A stretch of DNA of 64,000 nt from the NCBI GenBank assembly GCA_013397695.1, contig VYZI01000003.1, forward strand, positions 5,324,338 through 5,388,337. The letters are read 5' to 3'. Each line of letters opens with the position of its first letter. The stretch's first letter is position 1. The notes under the pieces are model-generated. The model made no database searches, was not told the origin of the DNA, and saw nothing but the letters and a program-made list of their open reading frames with translations. A program made the translations under genes and the position numbers. This document shows, piece by piece, positions 50,501 to 63,264 of this stretch. The DNA comes from Centropus unirufus (taxonomy: Eukaryota; Chordata; Aves; Cuculiformes; Centropidae).

Positions 50501-53440
50501 AATCAATTGTAATCAGGCAGCTCAGAGGTCTTCATAAAAGAATCTGGAATTGGCATTGGAAAAGATATCAAAACTCTCAAGTGTATTTTGGCTAGAGGCA
50601 GAAAGTGTGAAAGTTATTTTGCTTTTTTTTGTTGTAATTAATAGCTACTAAATTTTGCAAATATATTTGGGATAGACCTTCTTGGCAGATTGTCTTGCCT
50701 ACCTTCTGAGACTTAAAGGTAAATACTAACTGAACTCAGGGTTGTAAGGGACTAGCTCTGGCAGGAGCATCATGTACCCAGTGCCCAGTTCCTTCCACCA
50801 CATCCCTTCACAGTTCTGCTGGCTACAAATTCCTTACTGACAGCAATTGATGGCAGAGATCTCGAGAGGTTGCTGTATCCAGCTCTCTCTTACTGCACGT
50901 CTTAATTCACTTTGAGTCACCTTCAGCTACCCATCGCAGCCCCTGTAGCTTTCATCATCACATCCTTCTCTCACATCCTCTAGCTTCTGGTTCACTGTTT
51001 AAATTAATGCCTGTTTAATACTTCTTGGTGGTCTTCTCCTCAGTAGTCAGTTGTGACATACACAGTATGTCCTGAGGCAGGCTCTTTCACACTGCATCCT
51101 TTCTCCATCACACCTGTGTCTTTCTTCTCCAACGGTTCACCATGGTTCCTCCACTGCTTTCACCTATTTTGCCGTCTTTTCTCTTTTTTTAAGTTGAAGT
51201 GAAGAATGAAGTCCAAGTCTGTTCCAGAAGAGCCTTCACCTTAGACTCCCCTGGTTTTCCTAGGGGTCATGTGACCCATTTCTTGTCTTTCAAGGAGAAT
51301 CATGACAGGCTCCATACTATCCCATACACTTTTGGTTTCAAGAACGTCTTCTGGTGTGTGGTAATGCCTACTGTAACCTCAATGTAAAGTAGGCAATAAG
51401 GTCTTGAGGATGCTAGAGTATGCATAACAGTCTGGATGTTGAGTCTCCAAGTTTATCTACATTGCACAAAACCAAAGAGTAGCACAGTGAAACTCTTCTG
51501 GCTAAAAAGATCACCTTCTCTACATCAGTAAGACCCACCAAAGCACTGCTTGCTGCTATGCTTTAAAGCAAGGTCTTCTTATACTGCCAACTCCCATATC
51601 CTGAAATACTACAAATACCACAGGTATCCTGGTTGTGAGGATTTCTGTGTTAACAAACACATCTAGCATTCGGGGGATGGAAGTAGGGGGTGTGTGTGCA
51701 GGGAAATCAGTTAATTTTGATCATATATTTCCTATAGTCTGGAAGAAACAAAGCCTTTTTTTTGTTGCAACCATGAAATATAACAGTTTCAAGTGCCAAC
51801 AAGCAGCTACTTTCAGAACGTTTCATGTAAGAACATAGCTGTATGCTTCAGAGCTGCAATAATTATCCAATTCATTCACCATTCAATGCAGCCGGCCCCA
51901 GCTTTGAGACTGCAGACAGTCCTGGCCTCACTGGAATGAATTTCTGTTTGCTCTGGCAGTTTTGGTGGGTTTATTGCAATTTCCCGGTTTTCCAACTGTT
52001 TCATTGTAGACTGTTGTCTGTATGAGGCAAAAAGAAACTTCAAAATAGAGAGATAACCAGGACTTCTGTTGGGCTGGAGACGCTTCCTGCAGCAATTCTC
52101 TTTAGGTGGGATACAACATACTTAACTCTGCTATAAATGGTTCAAGATTTATTAGAAGCAGGCAAATGCCATTTCCTTTACAGTGTAAAAATATGTTAGT
52201 GCTCTTGTAATTTTCATCGCTGATTTTGTGTGTCATCCATGAGCTCTCTTAGCAGCCAAAATACAAACAGAGAAAGGCAGGTTCCCTGCCTGAAGAAGCT
52301 CTTGATTTAGCCTTGCGAACAGTGTGTTGAAGGTAGAAATGTACCAGAGAGAAGGCAGATGAGATACCAATGAGATGAAGCAGCTGCAGAGCACAGGTTC
52401 CTCTCTCAGTAAAAAGAACTAGTAGAATAGTTTATGCTGCTTTTTGCATTTTGTAAATGACTGAAACTAGGTGTTCTGGTAACTAGCTTCTGGTAGGGTT
52501 TCATGGAAGCACATTGCCTAGTCAGGACCGTGATGCCCCAGGATCAATAAACAGTGAAGTCTATCCAAACCCTTAAAAATCCCACAATGATAAGAATGTT
52601 CTTCTCGGAAGGTGTTCTGGTAATATTCACACTATTGTACCTCTATTCCCACTACTTTGTCCTGGTACAAAGGAGAATAAAGTTCACTTGTTTAAATGTA
52701 AGCATTGTTGTATAAAGGGCCAGAGCAATGTTGCTTGAACTGCTTGCATGCTTTTTGCCAGGCAGTTTTACAGAATCTGGCAAGAGTACAGCAATGAATC
52801 TCTTTCTTTGGGAATGAATTCATTAGCGTTCACTCACATTGTATTTTGAGCAATGGAGGGAGTGTTCTGCAGATTTTTAAAAGTACTTCAGAAGTGCCTC
52901 AAGACAGTATAAAAAAGTAGGAAGAGTTAATTCCTATGCTGTCCCATATTCTTATCTATAAAAATAGGCCAAATTAAAAACTGAAAGCACTTTTTAGCTT
53001 AAACAAAGTTAATCTTAGCAATGAGTATGGATTTTCTGTTACTGTGTCAAACTTCTTTGGAATGAGGGGTAAATCTTTCTTCTGCTTCACTAATTACTCC
53101 CTGCTTATCCTTTAGAAAAACTGGACATTTTCCATTACTCTGAACTACTCACATATCATGGTTCGTATCAGCATCTTGTCTAGCTATGTGGGATTTATTC
53201 ATCCAGATCATCTTATCACTCTGTTTTTCTGTTAACCAGCACTGCATCTTGATAATGTAAATCCAAGTTGCTAGAGGTCCCTATCCTTTATTGCAGATTT
53301 GCAGGTCATCCAGAGCTCTCCCAATAGCAATCTCTAAATTATACATGTCACGGAAAGGCAGAAAAAAAGGCTCTATCTGCCTAAAAATCAGAACAACCCT
53401 TTCTCATGTGAAAAAAGAATGCATCTGACTGCAAGTTTTG
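44515..53440. other. Unannotated unique DNA
   Basis: No gene or CR1 copy was recognised in about 8.9 kb. A small GC-richer patch lies at about 47060-47190. A 14-bp phrase (AGGTGTTCTGGTAA) occurs twice, near 52472 and 52609. The minus-strand frame at 44673-44873 has an acceptor-like pyrimidine tract inside it but no donor. The plus-strand frame at 46695-46997 (100 codons) has no recognisable domain. Confidence 0.5.
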
Positions 53441-53454
53441 TGACCAATGCACCA

Positions 53455-53535
53455 TATTGAATCCTATACTACACGATGCATCCCATACATATTAGGTGCA
53501 TTAGCCCATTCTCTTTCACATAATAGGATTCAATA
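53455..53535. repeat. Short inverted repeat (possible hairpin)
   Basis: TATTGAATCCTAT at 53455-53467 pairs perfectly with ATAGGATTCAATA at 53523-53535, across a 55-base spacer. The geometry would allow a hairpin, but the arms are short and AT-rich, so this may be chance. Confidence 0.6.
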
Positions 53536-54386
53536 GAGGACATTTCAGAAGAGAGTGGACTTCAGCTGAATGGATCACTCCCTTGGAAATTCACAGCAGG
53601 ACCTTCACTAGCAACAGATTTTCATGTTAAAGGAAAGGTACCTCAAGAAAAGATACTTCAAGAAGGCACCTCATTTAAGGGCTACAAACACAGTCAGACT
53701 CTGCAATTGAATTAGGTTATGAAAGAAAACAGCAGAATCACACAGGTAATCACAGAAACTTATACCTGAGAATCCACTATATTTGCCCCATTTATCCTGA
53801 GACTAATCATGCTGTTGTGCATTGGCCTTTATGGTGACCTCATAACTACAACATCTGCCAGTCTCAGTGGTGGTGATGAAGAAGATGGTGGAAGTACCGT
53901 GAAGACTAACTTGTTAAACACTATCTGTTTACTCCTAGGGTGAAAAAAGTGAAGGTGGTTTCTCAGCTGAGGAAGCTGAGAAATAACTGAGTAAAATAAC
54001 TAACATTAGGTCTATTACAGAGCTCCCCCTAATGGTGTTTCTATACTTCGTCATACATTGATGGAGGTTCCCAGGTGCGGCTCTCCGTATTTCTGCAGTA
54101 ATGAATATTATTCAGACCAACGCTGTTTGTAAATGCCTCGCACTACATCCAGCGCAAATCCAGCTTATGGATACTACAGCACAAGGCTCATATTTTTGTC
54201 ATTAGACTTCAGAGAGACCTCTCATCCCTGAAGATAAATAAGCTAGTTCTGGTGGAGGTACTGAACCATGGTATTGTTGAAGGTCTCATGGAGAGGAGAC
54301 AACAGAATGACTATTAAGAGCATTTGTTGGGTTGCTGTTGCCGTTGCATTTTCTCTCACTGATCGCTTTGCCATGTAGAATAAACT

Positions 54387-54563
54387 AGCTCATGATTTTT
54401 CAATCCTTGAACTTGGCAATGCTGTTAACGTGTAATAGAATTTGTTTCTGATGATCCTCCAAAATAAACTAAATGGACGTGAAGTGACAGTGGAACTTGG
54501 TCATGAAATTCCCCACTACAGGCTAACAATATTACCAAGGCAACTACTGAAAAATCATGAGCT
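54387..54563. mobile_element. Palindromic MITE-like element
   Basis: Arms at 54387-54429 and 54522-54563 are inverted copies. The outer 16 bp (AGCTCATGATTTTTCA) match perfectly, and about 34 of 43 positions match overall, with a one-base gap. About 92 bp separate the arms. Further CATGATTTT-like copies lie just outside the right arm, near 54571-54603. The motif pair 'ctcatgattttt' and 'ttggcaatgctg' reminds me of old amniote interspersed repeats, but I cannot name the family. Non-autonomous DNA transposon is the most natural reading; no coding capacity is present. Confidence 0.55.
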
Positions 54564-54569
54564 GGACCT

Positions 54570-54900
54570 CCTAAAATCACAAAATTCTTTTTAAAATCAT
54601 GATTGTTACATAAACAAGTACATTTTGGTTTTGATTGTTTTTTTACATTGTCTAGTGTTCTTGGAGCCTTCCAGCTACATATGAGTGATGCTTTCTATTT
54701 CCAGATTTTTCCCACAATATATGGCCTCAAAGCATTTTTCTTTAATATATGAATACTGACATTTTAACAAAAATCATATGACCCCTCAAACATGGCTTTT
54801 AATGAAGACACCAAGACCCTTGCAATAAAACTGAGCTATGAAGAATTGCAAGGTCTGAGCAGTGGGCTACCAAATAAAAACTTTAAATTATAACCCTGGC
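54570..54900. other. Unannotated DNA beside the palindromic element
   Basis: The first 35 bp may belong to the palindromic element. Beyond that, nothing was recognised. Confidence 0.4.
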
Positions 54901-54903
54901 TAA

Positions 54904-54981
54904 GACAAAAGTCTTTACCACATTTCCCAGACAAAAATCTTTACCTTAATGCCTAGGCAAAAATGTTTGCCTCTGGTTCAA
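54904..54981 (+). repeat. Degenerate 26-bp tandem repeat, three copies
   Basis: Three units of 26 bp start at 54904, 54930 and 54956. They share the pattern G(A/G)CAAAA(G/A)T(C/G)TTT(A/G)CC and differ mainly in the second half. Units one and two match at 19 of 26 positions. It is an old minisatellite-like expansion. Confidence 0.75.
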
Positions 54982-54984
54982 CTT

Positions 54985-55475
54985 CTGTATTTGTGCAACA
55001 GGATTAATAGTACTTTATCCCAGGGCTTAATGCATATGGTGATTTTACCATTTATCTTACTCAAGTATCTTGAATACAAAAAGACCTTGTAAACTCTATG
55101 TACTATTATTCTGTGTACAAAAAACACAGCTGTAGCATGCATTCAGTTTTTTAATTTTCCTAATCAACATGCCTAGGAACAGTTTACTTTCATACAGCTG
55201 GGCCTGTGGAAAATAGCAGGCAGAAGGCACCAAACCCAACACCATTGGGATGCTTGCACCCCATTTTGCAGTTACTCCAGTCAGTTAAGATCCTGGGACT
55301 GGCTGCCTGGCATGGTGCAGCTCTGTCTGTCAGCGCTAGTGGAATATTCCATTATATATTTAACAATGTTTTCCAAAACAGATGAATTCTTTCTTACTGA
55401 AAACAACAACTATGCAGTCCCCTGAAATAAAAAGCTTAAATCAACAGTAGGACACGGACTATTAATGAAGTTTCA
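54985..55475. other. Unannotated unique DNA
   Basis: Nothing was recognised in this stretch. Confidence 0.5.
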
Positions 55476-55480
55476 CTCAC

Positions 55481-55634
55481 AGTGCTGTTGCCAGAGCCAC
55501 ACCTAATGACCTCCTGAGTTGACCTTCATGCCCTAAAGATGGTTCCATAAGCATAGGCACTAATTTAGCACAATGAGCTATAGTGATTACCATCAAATGA
55601 CTGGCTAAAATAATATGGTGAGACACTTCTGAGC
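55481..55634 (-). other. Weak candidate exon bounded by splice-like motifs
   Basis: On the minus strand an acceptor-like 'gctctgacacag' precedes 55634 and a strong donor-like GTGAGTG follows 55481, enclosing 154 bp open in one frame. The translation (beginning SEVSHHIILASHLMVITIAH and ending RRSLGVALATA) looks helical and protein-like, but I recognise no family. About 30 GTRAGT-type donors are expected per strand by chance in 64 kb, so the splice evidence is weak. Confidence 0.18.
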
Positions 55635-55689
55635 CTGTGTCAGAGCAACAGGCTAACCAATAAACACTGGTTATCGTAGTTTGCATTTA

Positions 55690-58105
55690 GATTGCTTCCT
55701 TCATCCAATGCTTGTTATAAATATCAGAAGCTCTTTGCCTCACACTTGACAGACAGAGCATCATTTAAGAAGCTCCCCAGGGAATGAAGCCAGGCATCAG
55801 CATTTGTTTTTAACAACCCAAGTGAGTGGGTCAAGGTCCAGCAATCATCACCCAGGCTACTCCAAATAACCAAGGGATTTCATATTGTTTCAGTTTAAGG
55901 ACCCAAGCTAAAAACTGCAGTCAAAGTCACTTGAGCCAGTTCATTAGTGAATGACTCGCTTAGTCTCTTAATGCCCCAGTTTCATACTCTAACCACTAAC
56001 TCCTATAGGAAATGTAGTTCTCGTTATCATAGAAGTCAAATACATGATTCACACTTTCTGGAATGTTTCGTTTTATTCAGGAACAACATAACTTTCATTT
56101 TTCAGATTTTCTAATGTGAACCAATATAAATCACTCTTTAGAGTTAGGGAGATGTTTTAGGGGGGGCAACTTCCCCTTTATTTTGACTTGCATTTCTCCC
56201 AGGGGCATATCTGAAGGAAGTCACTGTACACATTGTGGATGTGGGATTTAGTAAATAGGAAAGACATGAAATTTAAGTGATTTTTGGCAGTTATCCCTTT
56301 GCAAATGTTGGGTTTTTTCCCTGCAAAGGGTGTGTAACCCTTAGTGAATCAGCCTTTCAATGTTTTATTTGGTAAAAGACTTAATAGTATGTTGTACAGT
56401 GTCTAAAGGCTTAAGATTAAAATGATACGTATCCGGTAAAAGGACTAAGTTAATCCCCACCAGCTGGAATACAGCGCTGAGGGGCCCTCCTTTCTGGATG
56501 GATTTTGTGTTGGAATTAAGACCTCTTCTTAATACAAATGAAAGAAAGTTTGCAGAAGTGAAGACATACAGTAGTACAGGAAAATGAAGTTGCAGCAATA
56601 AAGCCACAGAAACCCTTCTTTCAACTGGCTCAAATCTTCCAGACTAGCTCAGACAGAGCACCAGTCCCTGCTTGCTGCAATGCTGGGACAGACAAATCTC
56701 TCTCTGCTGTGTGCAGGCATCAGTCTAATAAAAAGTTTTCTTCCTGATTTGGTAGACATATTACTTTTGGATTCAAACGCCTCCAAAAATATACAAGATG
56801 TAGAAAACACTCCTCATTTGCCAGAAACACGTTGGAGTTTTGCTTACATTACATTCTTTCCTCGTATATGTTTGAAAAAAAAAGAGAGAAAGGAAAAAAA
56901 GAGATTGCAATACACTGAACTAAAAGCGTTCATCACAATGATAAGATATAACTACAAGTAGAGAGACTAGGAGACAGCTCAGTCAATGCTGTCTTGAAAT
57001 CTTCTTTTACACCTCTTTCCGAAGTATAAATATGGACCTGATCCAGTTTTCCCAATCTGAATTACTTTGGCTGGGGGAGGTTGGTATGGAAGTCATTTCC
57101 CTTTTAGGTGCAGTAGCTGCTTTCCACAGACTCAACAAAGACATGAAATATCATTAACATCTGATTCTGAAAGGCTGACAACCACTTCTTTGTTTTACAC
57201 AGCCGTCCAGGGAAAGCTGCCGTGCATTACCATATTGCTAGCAAAATTATACCTATTAAACTCTGATAGGAGCTCTGGAATATTTCTCTCATTTGTTCTG
57301 GGATAGAGTGATTGAATTTGTCTGTTGTTTTCACAATAGGTATTTCATAGCTTAAATGGACATCACCTCATTTAAGGGTGAGCTTTACTGGGCCAGATTC
57401 CTGAACCTCGCTGACCTGTTTGGGACATAGTTTCAAGGATAAAGGCTAAACAAAACATATTAAAAAGCCAGAAAGATGCGAGAAAATTTGTCTGATGAGT
57501 GTTGGATCATAGCAGATAATAGTCTCTTCTGTCTTCAAACAAGCTGGAAGGCTCTGCAGACCTCAGCAGCAATGGAAGGAAGCAAGTTGAAAGTCTTGCC
57601 TGGGGGACTTCTCAGCTCCAGAACTCTTTGGAAGAGAAATAGGGAAATGCCACTTTTTATTCGTGCTTCTTTCTAAAAGGCAATCAAAGCATTCCTCTAA
57701 ATTATTTTAAAAGATGGGAGATACATCTTTGTTTTCCTCTAATTCTCTCTAACAGCCCATCAGGATCGTGATAATAGTGTTACAATGTTCAATCAGAAAT
57801 TAAATATTTGGTCATATACAAGTAGAATTTTTACTCAATTTTTTTTCTTTTTTTTTTGTTGACTGTAAGAAATGAAAATAGAATTTTCAAGTAATGGAGT
57901 TAGCTAATTATGTGCAGAACTGAGGAAATCACTGTAAATGCTGGTTATTTTTTAAAATATGCATAATTAGTGTACTAATAATACAAATGAAAATATTTAT
58001 TTGAAGTAAGTCTTAAATCTGCAGGTCCAAACAGATCCAGTTTTAATCCCTCTCAGGGTCTGAAATCTTGTAACAAGTATAAGTAAAAACTTCCTAGTTC
58101 CTCTG
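55690..58105. other. Unannotated unique DNA
   Basis: No gene or clear repeat was recognised. Short phrases such as 'ggacctgatccagtttt' (about 57032) and 'gggccagattcctgaa' (about 57390) resemble old amniote repeat termini, but they are too short to call. T-rich runs lie near 57839-57860. Confidence 0.45.
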
Positions 58106-58109
58106 TCAG

Positions 58110-58266
58110 GAAGGGTAGTTAAGCAGTCTTATCACCCCATTTTACAGAGAAACTGGTCCCAAAGCAAGGAAATGCTTTGGTATAAGGTCAAAAAGAGCAT
58201 TTGTGCCAAATCTGGGAACCGAACTGTTATCTGCTGCCTTCTAGGCATTTGTTTTAACCACATCCT
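58110..58266 (-). mobile_element. MIR SINE remnant
   Basis: The plus strand reads 'cttatcaccccattttacag' then 'agaaactg', followed by 'aaggtcaaaaagagcattt', 'ctgggaaccgaac' and 'gttttaaccaca'. These are consecutive blocks of the reverse complement of the MIR consensus (ccccattttacagatgaggaaactg, aaggtcacacagc, gggattcgaaccc, ttaaccacta). The element is therefore on the minus strand and covers the tRNA-derived head and core. MIRs predate the radiation of amniotes, and rare copies survive in birds. The frame at 58172-58504 overlaps it by chance. Confidence 0.75.
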
Positions 58267-58269
58267 TCC

Positions 58270-61200
58270 TTTCAATACACTGCAACAATTTTTCACCCCA
58301 AAAGCCAAACATTTCTTTGCCGCTTATTTTTTCCTCCTGAAATCTAAACTGGAAAAAGGAAAGCAAAAACTGCGCACATGGCATTTATGCCCATTTTTCA
58401 TTCAGTTTCCTTTAACACACTGGGGAAGAGATTTTTTGGAAATTTGCAGGAATGATACACAAATATACCTACTAGCAGTATCACCAAGCGGCATGTTCTT
58501 TTAGGAACACAAGCAAATATTCTGTATTATTATTATGCTTTGCTATTTAAAATTCAGTCTTTGGTGCTATTTGCAGGTAAGGCTATAGAAGCAGTGGAGG
58601 ACACTCTTGTAGAGTCTTGGTTCTTTAGACACTTTTTGCTCAAGCTAGCAGGTAGCCTTGGAAGAGGCATTTATTCCCATACAATATAGCTTCCCCTCTC
58701 CCAGAACTACTGTATGTGTGTAAATAAGTTAAATTATGTTTGGAATGTAATGCTCCTGCACCATTTTTTCCCCTGTTTACTGGAAGTTGTCCTTCAAAGG
58801 GCTTGTTTTCCCTTGAAAAGTGGGCAAATCTGCTGCCAGAGGATGTCAGAAGATGGTAGTTCATATTTATACTTCCCTCACCTGAAAAATAATTCCAGGA
58901 TCATCTATGATTATCTATCATTGATAATATTTGATTTATTTATTTCAATAAAAAAATATCCAAGGTTGTATTTTGAATTTTCTGTTAATTTATCTCGATG
59001 AACTATCTTCACTTATTTTGATAGATATATTTATGTCTTTTTCAGTCACAGAAAAAAAAAGAGCAAACTGTGCTTTTCCTACCCACACTGCATCCCTTGT
59101 TTCTCTCACCTCACTAAACAGACTATTTACAATCACTTTATTAGCTTTCTTGCTGCCATTATATTCCAAAATCCCTTCCACTCCAGTGTATATAATTTTC
59201 TGCTGTTAGGCAGCTGGCTGCAACTTCTTCAAAGTCTCAAAAACTGCTGCTAGTAAGTCGAACACTAAAATTTTTTGAAAGTATAATGGTCTGAAGTGAA
59301 GTGTACACACATGTAGTGCCATTGGGGTTTTCTGCCTGCTTATACTGGCTTTTAATTTGCTGCCTGAACATAATAGGTCATTTAATAGGGATTTTGATGC
59401 AGGGGATCTTCATGTGGAGTTTCTCACTTATATTACAAATCACATTCAAGTTTACATACGAATATAGTGATTCTCATCCAGTTTGGTAGCAAAAAAATCT
59501 AAAACACAGATCTTTTTTTTTCTCTGTTTAATTTTAAAAATCTCATGGAAAAATTCTGCATTTTGTATTCTATTTAAAGAAAAAAATTCCTAAGTGCTAC
59601 AGTCTATTTTAATACTTCTTTTCCCACCCTCAAATGTGCTGATAACAGACTGTTAGAATGTGTAACCTTAACGACATAAATAGTGTGAAGCAATATCTGA
59701 TTGTGGAAATAACAAATGCTTTTTCTTTATTTTTAGATCACTCACTTTACTTAACTTAGTAACTTGTCCTGTTAATTTCTTTAGGGAAAAAATATTATAT
59801 TTAAATTTTTTATAAAGCTCCTGCCACTTGTTTTTATTCAATTCAATTAACTTCTCTGAAAAGTCTATCTAAATTCTATTAATGTTTAGCCTATCTCATT
59901 TCTTTAAATTCTTCTTCTCCATTTGTCTCAAAGACACCTAGCATTTTAACCTTTTTGTGACATGTATTTTCCTTTATGAACTCTCTTTTCTGGGCATAGT
60001 TGTGCTCTATGTTGGTGGTACCTGAGTGGAGAATAATCTAGGAGTGATGATTGATGTGACCAGACAAGCAATGAAACCTACCAAGGAGTCTGGCACCTAA
60101 ATACTTCTGCAGACATGAGTCCAACTTCAAACTAGACAGCAGCAGTTTGTTTAAAGTATAATGCAAATAACTGCCATGAATATTAAGGTTACTTTTAGCC
60201 TAAAAGGCTGTATATGCAAGGGTAGGATTTTCTGGATGAGAAATGCCACATTGCAAGTTGTTTGGTTCCAGGACAGAAGTTCCATACAGGTAAGAGATTG
60301 GCCGAATATGTCTTTGGCATCACAGGGGATGGCAGGGACACAGGCAGCCCAGTCATATCACCATTACTTTTGGTGGACCAGACCTCACTCTTTCATTAGG
60401 CTGAAAATAAAAAGCCTTGCGCTCCTTAGCTAAGAATTTTCTCTTCTCCAGCAGCCTGTGGTTCAGGGCAGTGAAAACCCTCAAATGAACAATGTGAAAA
60501 AAAGAGAGATTTATTTTGGTCTGGAATACCAGCACTGCAGCAGCAGTGATAAGAGGAAAGGTGGTGTGACCTGTTCGGTTGGCGCTGCCATGCTGGTAAC
60601 ACCTTCCTAACGAGAACTGGTCAGAAAAGCTTTGAGAGGCACCTGGATCTCTTCATACGTAACTAGGAAGTCAGTGAAAACATGGGATTTTCATGACATA
60701 GTATAAAGACCATGAAAGTGATAGGCAAGAAGGGAAAATGCCATTGAATTAGAATTTGACCTCTTTCATCCCTCTGCTAGCAAAACTTCACAATGCTGGC
60801 AAAGGAAATGAACCAACAGAACACAATTTATAAACACACAAGATCAGACAAAACTGACACTAAACATTTACCAGGCTTTCAAAGTAGAAATAATACTTAA
60901 GATAACAAAACTTAACAGGAAAATATACTTTTAGTTTTATTTTTTTTATGAGTGGCTCCATGGAGTAAAATATTTTGGGTATTTTTAGGAGTAAATTCCA
61001 ACCTAGGAGAATGTTATAGGGTTTCCTGTGGCTGGAATCAGGTAGGTATCAGAATGAAAGCTATAACAGAAAGTACTGTCATATGGGTGGAACATCATTG
61101 AGTATTTATTTTTAAAGACTGAAAAATCAGCCCTGAAGGTGAAGCGATAATGAATGACATCTTACTGACTGCCCAGACAGATCTTATGTTGCCCTTTTAG

Positions 61201-63255
61201 ATAATATTTAGTAATTTGATAGCAGTTCTCGTAAAATCTTATATTCATGGAAACCAAAGAAGAAGAAACCTCTGAGCAAGTTAGGTTTCAAGTTAATGAC
61301 GTAAATGTTTATTTGTGCTGAATTCATTATTTGCATTTTAATTATTTTTATATATTTAATTTTATTTATGATCTGTTGGGTTTTCCCATTTATATTTTTG
61401 TTCCAATACACTTGGACAATGTACTATGTCATATGATTTTATTTTAAAACCTTAAGTTATTCCTTGTGCAAAAGGCAAAAGCTAAATAGGTCTTGATTAT
61501 CAGAGCTTAAGTAGGTCAGCAGTTGTACTTTACAGACACTATTAGTCTGCTAGACACATGCTTTAACTTTTGGTCTCCTAAAATTAGACATTAATCTTAA
61601 TGTTAATATTGATCAAAAAGGAGGACTCTGCCCTTGAAAATATTTTGAACAAAAATTAATAGTTTTTCAAACAGTTTTTCATGGGGTTATTTTTCCTTAA
61701 TTCTGACAAGAAAAAAATCAATGTTTTCATGGAAAGAAAATATGTCTGATTGAAAATATTGTTTCCTCGTGAAAAAAAGAACCAACTAAGTTTATTTCAG
61801 GAAGTAGACCATCAGAATGTTCAAACCATACCTTTGGACAAGTGTGTGTATGCAATGAATACCAGTGTACCAGGAAATGCCCATACACTATAGGCTACAG
61901 ATAAGTAGATAGATCTGTCATATGAAAGGTATAAGGCGTGGTAGTGAAAATGTAAGATTTATCTAGATTATGAAATGTCCACTACTGAGATGGAACCAAG
62001 CCAAGCCTCAAAGCAGCTTCAAAGGAATTAGAATGACCACTTTTATTTTATACTGCTAAATAAATGGGTCATATCATTATAACAGCCTGACCACCATCAC
62101 AATAAAAGTAACTTATACATCTCCGAAGAACCACAAAAATTCCTAAACTAACCAGAGACGTTAGCCAGTGAAAACCAATAGGCAGGCAGATGTCTACTGC
62201 TAGCTGTTGTTGGTAAATCTGTAAATGGTGCAAAAAAGGCATATGTTTTCAACAGAGGTTCCACCTGTAATTAAGCTGTTAGGCATTTCAATGTAATGTA
62301 ATATTAATGTGGAACAGAAAATTACTGTTTGTAATGCTGAGGATACTGAACTGCCCAGAAAAATTAATTTTTTTCCAAGATGCAGACCTTAGTGATTCAC
62401 ATCTAACAGTCTTCAAAGAGTTAGTTAATTAATATGCAGAAGTATTTAGACAAGGGAATTAGCAAGGTAAGTTTAATATTGCATCTGAAAAATTAGATGT
62501 TCAGAACCTAAGCTTCTTGAAATAAAGGTGGAACTTTCTAGCGATGCTGATAAGCAAATTGTTGATCAGCTTGTTAAGAGAAGAGCTTGATATTTTTAAA
62601 ACCTAATTATACACATTTTTCTAAACCAAACTAATTTATTTTCAGGTCAGATGAGTGCACTCCTTGGGCTGGAGGTCCCTCTATATCCCTTCCAGTCCTG
62701 GGTTATGGTGAGAACATTCTCCTCTCTGAGTTTGTTTCTTTACATTTTATGTTTGTCTCATTTTACACCGAGGGAGGGAAAGGAATTCAAGCTGTATTGA
62801 ATTCAACTAATTATACGTGCAATTTATATATAGTACCAAACAAAGCTGAAGATGAAAACCTCAGTTTAGTATAATGTTGTCTCATACTACATTAGTGATA
62901 CTTGCACTCTTTTTATGTTCAAAGCAATTCAGAAACATTAAGTAATTAACATACACATTATTTAATTTCCTCTGCCAAGACTTCAGTACACAAGCAACTA
63001 AGGAAGAAAAAGGAACTAAAATCAGGCTTAATCTGGGAGTACCAGTAACAGTTATAAAGATCTTGCTTTTCATTTTTCATCTAGAGTTTTGCCAAATACA
63101 TTTTAAAACTTTATTTCTTTTTTTTAACAGGAGATAAAAGCTTATGATTCTTAGTTGTTCAGGAGTCACATTGAACTCATGAGTTTGGCTATAAAGCTTG
63201 ACTACCCACAAATCACGACTGGAAGACTGGACCAACTGGGTTAGGTATAGTATAT
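58270..63255. other. Unannotated unique AT-rich DNA
   Basis: No gene was recognised. At about 62675-62705 the text 'gctggaggtccctctatatc', then 'ccttccag', faintly resembles a CR1 3' end, but no octamer tail follows. A less AT-rich stretch at about 60280-60620 holds nothing I can name. Confidence 0.45.
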
Positions 63256-63264
63256 AGCACTTAC

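Noticed and set aside
54019..54036. Second CTCF-like motif (CCATTAGGGGGAG on the minus strand)
   Set aside because: It misses the core at two positions, including the final GCA. Not strong enough to call.
57030..57060. 'cctgatccagttttcc' as the terminus of an old palindromic repeat
   Set aside because: Too short, and no inverted partner was found nearby.
62655..62715. Possible CR1 3' end
   Set aside because: The 'ggaggtccc...cccttccag' text is suggestive, but the order is disturbed and the octamer tail is absent.
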